A stretch of DNA of 6,691 nt from Dokdonella_A sp038237055. Lineage in GTDB: Bacteria > Pseudomonadota > Gammaproteobacteria > Xanthomonadales > Rhodanobacteraceae. The stretch spans positions 1 to 6,691 of the forward strand of contig JBBRZD010000190.1 of the NCBI GenBank assembly GCA_038237055.1, written 5' to 3'. This document shows positions 1 to 6,394 of this stretch, in pieces (the first letter of the stretch is position 1; every line of letters begins with the position of its first letter). The notes under the pieces are model-generated. The model saw only the letters and a program-made list of their open reading frames with translations, made no database searches and was not told the origin of the DNA. Both the position numbers and the translations under genes were made by a program.

Positions 1-2423
1 ATATCGAACAATCGCAACGATACCCGATCGACCAAGGCCACAGTTATGCCGATATTGAGCGTATTGACGCGATAGGTCATCGCCGGAAATGCGCCGCTGC
101 CTGCACCGGTGACGCCCGGATCGGGATAGGCCGGTGCGAGTGGTGAGGCATAGCGGTAACTCGTTATTCCGCGCGAGAACAACATGTTCCAGCTTGCATC
201 GAGCTGGACGCGACCAATGCGGCGATTGACCGTGAAGCCCGCGTTCTGATTGCGTTCTTTGTCGTCGACCCACCAGCGACCGAGGTCAGGATAGGTCCCG
301 CCGCCAAGCGACGGATCCGCACCGCCAGCATCGATTTCGTTGACGTTGGCGAGCACAAGCGCCGAACGATCGTAGCCGTAGTACACGCTCGCGTTGGTGG
401 TCGGCGACGGTTGCCATTCCCATTGGACGGTCGCGCCGAACGTGTCGTAGCGCTGCCGGCCGAGTTCGGCGTCGTAGTGGTTCCAGTCGCCGCGCAGCGA
501 TGCGCTGATCGTCATGTCGTCGCGCGGCTGCACCGTCGCCATCAGGTCGATCTTGTTCTCGTCCCGACTCGAAAGGTCGTACTTGCGCAGCTCTTCGACC
601 GTGTGTGCGGGCACGCCGCGGGTCAGCGGGACAAAACCCGGAAGGCCGATCGAATAAGTGAAGTCGTAGGGATCGTAGTCGTAACGATCTCCGTTCTGCC
701 GCAGGTGCGTGAGGTTCGTCCGTAACGTGAGCCAGTCGAGTGAGCGATCCACCCAGGTCAGCTTGATGCTGTCGTCGTCGACCTGGCTGCGCTCGCGATG
801 ACTAGGTTCGTACCGGTTGTACGTGAGTGTCGCGCCGAGCGTATCGTGAAGCCCGAGCTTCCAGTCGGCGCCGAACGTGCCCTCGATCGTCTGCATGTCG
901 AGCGGCAGGCTGCTGACGCGCGTGATGTTCGATGCGCCCGTCACGGGATCCCAGATGCCCGATTCGCCCGGCACGACACTGCCTTGCGCGCCGTTCTCGC
1001 TGACGTAGCCGTATTGCCCGGTCAAGGGATTGAAGGCCAGATAGACGTTGCGGTAGTCCTCGCGGTTGAAACGCAGGCCGCCGCGCACGGTCCAGTCGGA
1101 ACCGGGTTGCAGCACGATGCGTGCGTCGACGAGTGTCGTGTCGATGCGCATGTCCGCGGTCGGACGCGACAATGCCGCAGTCGTGTTCCAGTTCGAGCAA
1201 TTGTTGAGGAACGGGTTTTGCGGACCGAGCTGCAGGCTGCCGGCGAGACCAATGCCGAAGACGCCGTGGCAGTCGATCGGTGCGATCAGCGCGTCGTTCT
1301 GGCTCATGCGTCCCGCTGAAGCGGTCAGCGAGAGTTCGCCGTTGAGCGGCAGCTTGCGCGTGAACGCAGCCTTGAGGTTGTGATAGTCGTTGTCGGGCTC
1401 GGTCGACATCTGTCCCGTGGTCAGCGGCGCCGAGACAGCGCCCGACACGACAGGCGACAGCGCAAACGGCGTCTCGAAGGTGTAGCGCGTGTAGCGGTCG
1501 CGGTAGAACGATCCGCTGTAACCGAAGTCCACGCGCCACACGTTGCCCGCATAGCGCAGGCCACCATTGAGGTTTATCGTCGCGTCGTCGATCGGTTTGA
1601 CCGTCTCGAGTACGCCGCCGTTGTCTGGAAACGGATAGTTGAAGAAGAACGGACCGCCGTAAGGACGCGCACCCTTGCGCTGCTCGTCGCTGGCATTCGC
1701 ATACGCCGTCCATTCCGGCGTCAGGTACATGCTGAAACCGATACCGTGCTTCTCGCGTCGCACCGACAGTCTGCGTTCGGGCGTTGCCACCGACACCGCT
1801 GCGACGGCCGCCGACGTACTGCCGCCGGCGACCAGGGAGCTTGGCAAGGTGAGCTGGTTGCTGCCGACGCCGTTCCAGATCGGCTTCGCGTTGTTCGACA
1901 GCACGTTCGGCATGTCGCGCAGGAAGGCCTGGATCTTGTAACTGCCGGCGCGGCCGAATACCGCCTGGTAATACTGGTCATCGTCGCTGAGGCGGCTCGC
2001 GCGCACGTTGGCATAGGTGCCGTCGTCCGCGCGTTCCCAGGTGTAGTCGAGCAGGCCGAGAATGAGATTGCTGTCCCAGTCGACGTAGCGGTTCCACAGC
2101 GCGTTGTTGTCGTCGCCGCCGGTCGCGAGTGCTCCGACCTGCAGGATGCCGTAACCCCGCCAGTCGCCATGATCGTCGGATTGTGGCGACTGTGGCGGGC
2201 ACGCGTACAGATTGCCGGTTGGCGAACGATGCTGGCCGGCCACAAGCCAGCTGGTGCCGCGATCATCGCAGCCTTGCACCGTTGCGCCGGCATTCGGGTC
2301 GAGCTTGTTCGCGCGCCAGGTATCGACGCCAACACCGCTGTCGGCGCGTGCCGGCAACGTCACCGCAATTGCCAGGGCGAGCGGCAGCGCGTGCACCGAA
2401 GAGGCTAGCCGAGGGTTGGGCAT
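1..2423 (-). CDS. MtrB/PioB-family decahaem-associated outer-membrane beta-barrel (3' end cut by window)
   Basis: By family, this protein forms a large outer-membrane barrel that sheathes a periplasmic decahaem cytochrome, so that electrons can cross the outer membrane. The frame is open from the ATG at 2423 to the left edge, giving about 807 visible residues with no stop. Residues 1-27 look like a Sec signal peptide, with cleavage after ARA. The mature N-terminus has the family-like stretch VDTWRANKLDPNAG (33-46). The rest is typical barrel sequence: alternating polar and hydrophobic strands, many Trp/Tyr residues, and Asp/Asn/Gly-rich loops such as QNPFLNNCSNW near 403-413. The last visible residues (RVNTLNIGITVALVDRVSLR) resemble the final strands, so probably only a few tens of residues are missing. 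The four cysteines seen are C52, C75, C385 and C409; the close CXXC pair of Shewanella MtrB is absent. It starts 18 bases after the cytochrome stop, which fits an MtrA-MtrB pair. Family assignment rests on context plus composition; other large barrels are possible but less likely. Confidence 0.88.
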   Translation of the reverse strand, partial: MPNPRLASSVHALPLALAIAVTLPARADSGVGVDTWRANKLDPNAGATVQGCDDRGTSWLVAGQHRSPTGNLYACPPQSPQSDDHGDWRGYGILQVGALATGGDDNNALWNRYVDWDSNLILGLLDYTWERADDGTYANVRASRLSDDDQYYQAVFGRAGSYKIQAFLRDMPNVLSNNAKPIWNGVGSNQLTLPSSLVAGGSTSAAVAAVSVATPERRLSVRREKHGIGFSMYLTPEWTAYANASDEQRKGARPYGGPFFFNYPFPDNGGVLETVKPIDDATINLNGGLRYAGNVWRVDFGYSGSFYRDRYTRYTFETPFALSPVVSGAVSAPLTTGQMSTEPDNDYHNLKAAFTRKLPLNGELSLTASAGRMSQNDALIAPIDCHGVFGIGLAGSLQLGPQNPFLNNCSNWNTTAALSRPTADMRIDTTLVDARIVLQPGSDWTVRGGLRFNREDYRNVYLAFNPLTGQYGYVSENGAQGSVVPGESGIWDPVTGASNITRVSSLPLDMQTIEGTFGADWKLGLHDTLGATLTYNRYEPSHRERSQVDDDSIKLTWVDRSLDWLTLRTNLTHLRQNGDRYDYDPYDFTYSIGLPGFVPLTRGVPAHTVEELRKYDLSSRDENKIDLMATVQPRDDMTISASLRGDWNHYDAELGRQRYDTFGATVQWEWQPSPTTNASVYYGYDRSALVLANVNEIDAGGADPSLGGGTYPDLGRWWVDDKERNQNAGFTVNRRIGRVQLDASWNMLFSRGITSYRYASPLAPAYPDPGVTGAGSGAFPAMTYRVNTLNIGITVALVDRVSLRLFD

Positions 2424-2429
2424 GACTGT

Positions 2430-2435
2430 CCTCCT
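2430..2435 (-). promoter_or_regulatory. Shine-Dalgarno site for the MtrB/PioB gene
   Basis: On the minus strand a perfect AGGAGG lies six bases before the ATG at 2423, inside the 18-base gap after the cytochrome stop. It fixes the barrel start. It is the strongest ribosome site in the block, which suggests that the barrel is translated efficiently in its own right and not only by coupling. Confidence 0.85.
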
Positions 2436-2441
2436 GCGCGC

Positions 2442-3548
2442 CTATTCGTGGAACTTCGGACCGGATGGCGCATTGGAGCCATGGATGTTCGCGTGGCAGG
2501 TAATGCAGCCTCGACCCATGATGCGTTCGTCCGGAAATGGGCCATTGCCGAGTCCCTGTGTCGTCTGCAGGTCATTCGGATGACGCAGGTTCGAATGGCA
2601 CTGCTGGCACAGGAACGGAATCGGCGCGACCAGCAGGGTGGCCTGATTCGAACCATGCGGCGTGTGGCAATTGAGGCAGCTCTCGCGCACCGGCGCATGT
2701 TCGAACAGGAACGGGCCGCGCTTTTCGGCATGACACTGGTAGCAGGTTTCGTTGACCGTGTTCGTCTTCAGCAGCGGACTGGTCAGCGAGCCATGTGGGT
2801 TGTGGCAGTCGTCGCAGCTCATCTGGCCTTCCGGCAAGGGCATGTGCGAGCGGCGGTTGAATTGCTGGCGCACATCCTTGTGGCATTGCGCGCAGGTGTC
2901 GTTGATGGATGACTTGGCCATGAGACCTTCGCTGGAGAACTTCGCCATCGGGTTGTGGCAATCGCTGCACGACAAGCCGTTGCGCTGATGCACCGAGCCG
3001 GTCCAGTGATCGCGCGGACCACCCTCATGACAGGTCAGGCAGGTCTTTGTCTGCACCTTGATCGGTGTGCCGGAGTCCTTGGTGTAGCCGATGATCAAGC
3101 CCTTGGCGGTTGGGTTCTGTGCGTGTGCGGAACCGGGCCCGTGGCAGGTCTCGCACACAGGGATCGATGCATCAGCCTTGTTCGCCGCATGCAGGCCGAG
3201 CGCATGCAGGGTATGTGTGAAGTGATCGCTTTCAAGCTGGTGGCAGGCAATGCAGGTCTTTTCGCCAACCGGCTGTGCAGACAGCGCATTCGGGTTGTCG
3301 GCGACGCGCGCCTTGGCGAAACCCGGCGCAGCGAGCAGGTTCGCACTCGTGGCGTGCACGTCGGCATTCGTCAGACTGGATGCCGGCAGATCCCGTGCCA
3401 GTTCCTCGCGTGTTTGCTGGGCCAGACAGAATGTTGGCTGCGCCAGCGAGACGGCAATTGAAAGCACGCCCATGCCCGTTGACAGGAAACGCACCCACGC
3501 GCCCCGCCGTGACGGATTCAAAAGTTCAAAGACCGAAGGTCGTCGCAT
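2442..3548 (-). CDS. DmsE/MtrA-family periplasmic decahaem c-type cytochrome
   Basis: A 368-residue exported cytochrome with exactly ten CXXCH haem-attachment motifs, at residues 99, 132, 170, 194, 219, 245, 269, 291, 314 and 348 (first Cys of each). The family (MtrA, PioA, DmsE) forms a haem wire that inserts into an MtrB-type barrel and passes electrons between the periplasm and the cell surface. Residues 1-44 form a long Sec signal peptide: a basic n-region (MRRPSVFELLNPSRRGAWVR), a hydrophobic core, then CLAQ. A linker of about 50 residues follows, then the haem domain, which ends with the family-like tail CHANIHGSNAPSGPKF. Many extra His residues can serve as distal ligands. The frame extends upstream to 3656, but that would overlap the protease gene by 68 bases and put a long non-signal sequence first, so the ATG at 3548 is preferred. 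Its ribosome site is poor (GGGG 11 bases upstream), and a TTG one codon earlier is possible. Maturation would need the Ccm system, which is not in the window. Confidence 0.95.
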   Translation of the reverse strand: MRRPSVFELLNPSRRGAWVRFLSTGMGVLSIAVSLAQPTFCLAQQTREELARDLPASSLTNADVHATSANLLAAPGFAKARVADNPNALSAQPVGEKTCIACHQLESDHFTHTLHALGLHAANKADASIPVCETCHGPGSAHAQNPTAKGLIIGYTKDSGTPIKVQTKTCLTCHEGGPRDHWTGSVHQRNGLSCSDCHNPMAKFSSEGLMAKSSINDTCAQCHKDVRQQFNRRSHMPLPEGQMSCDDCHNPHGSLTSPLLKTNTVNETCYQCHAEKRGPFLFEHAPVRESCLNCHTPHGSNQATLLVAPIPFLCQQCHSNLRHPNDLQTTQGLGNGPFPDERIMGRGCITCHANIHGSNAPSGPKFHE

Positions 3549-3588
3549 CAATGGCGTACCCCGGTCCCTGATCCAGAGTTGCCGATAT

Positions 3589-4875
3589 TCATCTGCATTC
3601 ACCCGTCTCGCGACCCAGAACAAGCGCGGCACGACACACATTGATCGACGCTCCACTGACGTGCACCGAAGCGCTCAGCAGAGAAAATGCGGTGCGCGCG
3701 TCGAGGTGTGAATCGAGTCCGAGCAGCAGGGCGATCGCACCGCTCACGTGGGCGGTCGCGAGCGAGCTGCCGGATGCGTAGTCGTAGTGTCCGCCGGGTT
3801 CGAGCGTGAGGATGTCCCGTCCGGGTGCAGCCAGTGCCGTCGCACCGGTGGAAGGTTCGCCTGCGTCAGTCACTGCAATCACTCCGGGCACATTGACGGG
3901 AAAACCATCCATCCGATGATCCGATGGCACCGCCCCGACCACGATCGTGCCGTGTTCGAGCGCATAAGTCGTCAGTTTCGCGAGCAACGGATCGGACGGT
4001 CCGCCGAGGCTCAGATTGATCACGCGCGCTCCAGACGCGATCGCTGCGGCAAGACCTTGTGCCAACGTGAACGTATCACAGCGTGCCGGCTCGGCGTCCA
4101 CCGCCACTGGCCAACAGGCCCGATACGAATAAATGCGCGTACCGGGAGCCACGCCGGCGATACCCAATGCATTGTTCGCGACAGCCGCAATAACGCCAGC
4201 CACTTCGGTGCCGTGCCGATCGCGCTCCGGCACTTCAGGCGCATCAACGGCGAAGTCGCTTTGTACGGCGATGCGGCCAACGAGATCGGGATGCGTGGCA
4301 TCGATGCCGGTATCGATGACCGCAACCCTGATCCCTTCGCCGCGAGTCCAGCGCTGTGCCTGGTCGGCTCCGATCGTCGAGAATCCATGCTGCAGACCGA
4401 CATACGGATCGTTGTACGTGCGCGATGCGGAAGTTGCCGGCGCCGTCAGGGTGCGGAAATCCTGCAGTGGCTGCGCGAGACGCACGCGGTCGTCACCCTG
4501 CAGGCGCGCAAACAGTGCCGCGCGATCGGCGTTTTCCGGAATCGCGAACAGGATGCAGCGAAAATGGAGCGCATCGATCGTCCACGCAGAGACTTCGCGC
4601 AAGTCGTAATCGCGCGCGAGCCGCTTGGCCGCCGCGATTACGCGATCGCTCCCGCTGTAGTTCGGCAAACCGGCATATCCGCGTGGCGTCGAACCAGCCG
4701 TAGGCAATGCCTCGGCCTTGTCCGCAATGGCGACGATGATCATCCGAGTCGGCGGGGCAGGGGTGGCAAGCACCGCGCCGATATGCAACGCGATCGACAT
4801 CAGCGCGCATATGACTGCCACACGTCGCAACACTCGTGTCCAGTGGGATAGCCGTGGCCGGCAGACTTCGCGCAT
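3589..4875 (-). CDS. Exported subtilisin-like S8 serine protease with N-terminal inhibitor-like domain
   Basis: A 428-residue protein. Residues 1-37 are a signal peptide (hydrophobic VAVICALMSIALHIGAVLA, cleavage before TPAP), so it acts in the periplasm or beyond. Residues 44-143 form an N-terminal domain that ends in RVRLAQP and resembles inhibitor-I9/fervidolysin-type prodomains. The S8 catalytic domain follows, with Asp188 in VAVIDTGIDATHPDL, His221 in RHGTEVAGVIAA and Ser371 in SGSSLATAHVSG. Structural blocks GIAGVAPGTRIYSYRAC and ARVINLSLGGPSD are also typical. The oxyanion-hole Asn, normally in an AAAGN-type motif, appears replaced by Ser318 in VVGAVPSD. Cys254/Cys266 and Cys414/Cys427 could form disulfides. 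The chosen ATG lies four bases after the anti-sigma stop, with AGGA just upstream; the frame is open further upstream but there it overlaps the anti-sigma gene and lacks a signal. Its position suggests a role in anti-sigma control or envelope quality control, which is inference. Confidence 0.9.
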   Translation of the reverse strand: MREVCRPRLSHWTRVLRRVAVICALMSIALHIGAVLATPAPPTRMIIVAIADKAEALPTAGSTPRGYAGLPNYSGSDRVIAAAKRLARDYDLREVSAWTIDALHFRCILFAIPENADRAALFARLQGDDRVRLAQPLQDFRTLTAPATSASRTYNDPYVGLQHGFSTIGADQAQRWTRGEGIRVAVIDTGIDATHPDLVGRIAVQSDFAVDAPEVPERDRHGTEVAGVIAAVANNALGIAGVAPGTRIYSYRACWPVAVDAEPARCDTFTLAQGLAAAIASGARVINLSLGGPSDPLLAKLTTYALEHGTIVVGAVPSDHRMDGFPVNVPGVIAVTDAGEPSTGATALAAPGRDILTLEPGGHYDYASGSSLATAHVSGAIALLLGLDSHLDARTAFSLLSASVHVSGASINVCRAALVLGRETGECR

Positions 4876-4879
4876 GTTC

Positions 4880-5608
4880 CTATCGTACGCCGGCCGGTGC
4901 GCGTGCGATCGGTTCGGCCAGCAGCACGCCATCCTGCGCGCGCAATCGCGCCAGCGCAACGTCGACACGCTGCGACTGCGCGCGTGCGACATCCGGGGTT
5001 GTATCCGCTGTGTCGTCGAGCGCCAGACCATAGATCGTGCCGCCGGCATTGCTTTGGACGATATGTACCTGCGCGCCGCCAAGAATCGCCTGCAGCGCTC
5101 CGACTGTCAGTGTCGGAGACGGCACGAAGCGTATGGCCGCGGCGGACGAATCGTCGCTGGCACGGCTCAATGTCTGATAACGCACACCCGCATCCGGCGA
5201 GCGGTCTTGTCGGTAGAGCAACGTACCGACCAGGATCAGTCCGGCTGCTTGCGTGGCGAGTGCGATGGCGAGCCAGCGCATGCGGCGGCGCATGACGCCA
5301 CGCTGCTTGCGTGTGAGACGAAGATGCTTTGCTCGCGCAACTGGACGATCATTCGAGACGCGCGAATCCTCGGCATCAATTCGCGCAAGCAGGCGTTGCA
5401 ACGCAGGTCGGGGCGAGTGCTCGGTCGCAGCCTCCACGGCCATGCCGGCTCGCAGGCGGCACTGAAAAGCGAATTCGTCGCGGCAATCCGCGCACTCGCG
5501 CAGATGATCCTCAAGCAATCGCCGCTCGTCGACACCGATGCTGTCGTTGACCAGCCATGGGATCAGGTCCCAGGTGCGGCGATGTTCAATCGAAGATGAT
5601 GAATCCAT
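4880..5608 (-). CDS. Membrane-anchored zinc-finger anti-sigma factor
   Basis: A 242-residue single-pass protein. The cytoplasmic N-terminus has the zf-HC2 anti-sigma signature: His9, then LIPWLVNDSIGVDERR, then H35-x3-C39-x2-C42 in EDHLRECADC. This fold binds the partner ECF sigma factor and holds it inactive. A basic stretch (about 95-111) precedes one membrane segment, roughly residues 112-132 (WLAIALATQAAGLILVGTLL). Residues 133-242 would be periplasmic. Within them, 158-235 show a beta-alpha-beta-beta-alpha-beta-like pattern ending GVLLAEPI, similar to the N-terminal domain of the protease encoded next. The start at 5608 lies four bases after the sigma stop, with a GGTGA-type ribosome site overlapping that stop, so translation is probably coupled. 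The upstream in-frame extension to 5692 overlaps the sigma gene and is Cys-rich without family resemblance, so I rejected it. The sensed signal is unknown. Confidence 0.92.
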   Translation of the reverse strand: MDSSSSIEHRRTWDLIPWLVNDSIGVDERRLLEDHLRECADCRDEFAFQCRLRAGMAVEAATEHSPRPALQRLLARIDAEDSRVSNDRPVARAKHLRLTRKQRGVMRRRMRWLAIALATQAAGLILVGTLLYRQDRSPDAGVRYQTLSRASDDSSAAAIRFVPSPTLTVGALQAILGGAQVHIVQSNAGGTIYGLALDDTADTTPDVARAQSQRVDVALARLRAQDGVLLAEPIARAPAGVR

Positions 5609-5612
5609 GACG

Positions 5613-6260
5613 TCACCCTTTTGCGGATTGGGATTGCGCGAGCATTCCGCCCGCGAGCGCGGGCAGGGTGTTGCGCAAGCGCAGCCGTGCATGAAACATG
5701 CGTGCTTTCACCGTTCCGACCGCGCAGTTCATGATCGTCGCGATCTCCTCGCAGGACTGCCCAAGAAAATAGGCAAGCTCGATCGTCGTGCGTTGTTCGG
5801 GAGGCAACAGCACGAGGCCGTGCACGAGCCAGTCGCGCAGTTCGCGTCGCTCGGCCTCCTCGGTTGATTGCATGACATCCGCCGCAGAATGCTTGTCGTC
5901 GTCGCGCTCGACATCCGCCATCGGTGGCGGACGATCGCGCAACGACTTCATCAAGCATCGGTAGGCTATGCTGATGATCCATGTTCCAACGCGCGATTCA
6001 CCACGGAATTCTTTGGCACTGCGCCAGACCACCCACATGGTTTCGTTGATGATCTCGTCAACGAGATGGCGGTCACGCGTGTAGTTGGCCAGGAAGCGCG
6101 CCATTCGACCGTGATAGTGTAAGTACAGGCGCTCGAAGACTGTGCAATCGCCATGCCCGATGGCGTTCATCCAGGCGATGTCGGGCTCGCAATCATCACC
6201 TTCCCGGCGGCGCTTGCGATCGATATCGTTGCGATCATCACGTTTGTCGCTCAAAGTCAT
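5613..6260 (-). CDS. ECF-type RNA polymerase sigma factor
   Basis: A 215-residue group IV (ECF) sigma factor that would direct RNA polymerase to its own promoter class when released by the anti-sigma factor encoded next. Region 2 spans about residues 42-110: FERLYLHYHGRMARFLANYT, then VDEIINETMWVVWRSA, then GTWIISIAYRCLMKSLR, which includes the core-binding and -10 recognition helices. An acidic linker (about 115-140) follows. Region 4 spans about 151-199: LPPEQRTTIELAYFLGQSCE, then EIATIMNCAVGTVKARMFHA, which is the helix-turn-helix that reads the -35 element. The ATG at 6260 gives a charged N-terminal extension of about 30 residues before region 2. Its ribosome site is weak (GCGGGA directly before ATG), so a nearby TTG or an internal ATG at 6170 remains possible. 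Further upstream extension to 6524 runs into the divergent gene and has no sigma similarity. It is the first gene of the block. Confidence 0.95.
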   Translation of the reverse strand: MTLSDKRDDRNDIDRKRRREGDDCEPDIAWMNAIGHGDCTVFERLYLHYHGRMARFLANYTRDRHLVDEIINETMWVVWRSAKEFRGESRVGTWIISIAYRCLMKSLRDRPPPMADVERDDDKHSAADVMQSTEEAERRELRDWLVHGLVLLPPEQRTTIELAYFLGQSCEEIATIMNCAVGTVKARMFHARLRLRNTLPALAGGMLAQSQSAKG

Positions 6261-6355
6261 TCCCGCTTTGTGCAAGCCGTCCGATTGGTATGTACCGGAA
6301 CTGCGCGAAAAGGTTGCGCGCTTCAGCCAAGGTCTACAACCGAAGGCGGATCGGG

Positions 6356-6371
6356 ATGGAAATATGGAAAT
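6356..6371 (+). repeat. Perfect 8-base tandem repeat upstream of the TorF-like gene
   Basis: ATGGAAAT occurs twice back to back, and the pair is flanked by GGGAT on both sides (6353-6357 and 6373-6377). It lies 23 to 38 bases before the plus-strand ATG, so it falls in or next to the likely promoter or leader. Each copy carries an ATG opening a seven-codon frame (ending at 6379 and 6387), which is probably incidental. It could be a pair of direct-repeat regulator half-sites or chance. Confidence 0.5.
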
Positions 6372-6385
6372 TGGGATAGTAGGGT

Positions 6386-6389
6386 AGGA
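6386..6389 (+). promoter_or_regulatory. Shine-Dalgarno site for the TorF-like gene
   Basis: AGGA lies five bases before the ATG at 6395 and supports that start over any internal one, even though the resulting protein has a long N-terminal leader before the signal-peptide core. Confidence 0.6.
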
Positions 6390-6394
6390 CGAAC

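Larger units (their letters stand above)
6261..6394. promoter_or_regulatory. Divergent intergenic region with promoters for the sigma operon and the TorF-like gene
   Basis: These 134 bases separate two outward-facing genes and must hold the start signals of the sigma gene (minus) and the outer-membrane protein gene (plus), unless either is read through from elsewhere. No strong sigma-70 boxes are obvious. On the minus strand, GCAACC (6312-6317) is followed after 17 bases by TACATA (6289-6294). ECF -35 boxes often contain AAC, so this is a weak candidate for autoregulation. On the plus strand GGAAC (6297-6301) is ECF -35-like, but I see no convincing -10 at the right spacing. The part nearest the plus gene is AT- and purine-richer and carries a short tandem repeat. 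The region function is near certain by layout; the individual boxes are guesses. Confidence 0.55.

Noticed and set aside
802..1713. Minus-strand open frame of 303 codons inside the barrel region
   Set aside because: It is out of frame with the barrel, very Arg-rich and lacks any family pattern; the barrel frame stays open across the same stretch.
1380..2408. Long plus-strand open frame of 342 codons opposite the barrel gene
   Set aside because: Val/Arg/Ala-biased translation with no recognisable motif, antisense to a continuous barrel-like frame that has a signal peptide and a perfect ribosome site.
3549..3656. Upstream start at 3656 for the cytochrome
   Set aside because: It would overlap the protease gene and bury the signal peptide behind 36 residues without export features.
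3748..4851. Long plus-strand open frame of 367 codons opposite the protease gene
   Set aside because: The translation is rich in Arg, Cys and His without domain pattern, and it lies fully antisense to a gene with a clear S8 triad; a typical high-GC shadow.
4876..5082. Upstream start at 5082 for the protease
   Set aside because: The added 69 residues overlap the anti-sigma gene and are Arg/Ser-rich shadow sequence placed before the real signal peptide.
5609..5692. Upstream extension of the anti-sigma frame to an ATG at 5692 with several Cys (CACATPC)
   Set aside because: It overlaps the sigma gene's region-4 end and C-terminus; the ATG at 5608 sits just after the sigma stop with a ribosome site and begins right at the family's usual N-terminus.
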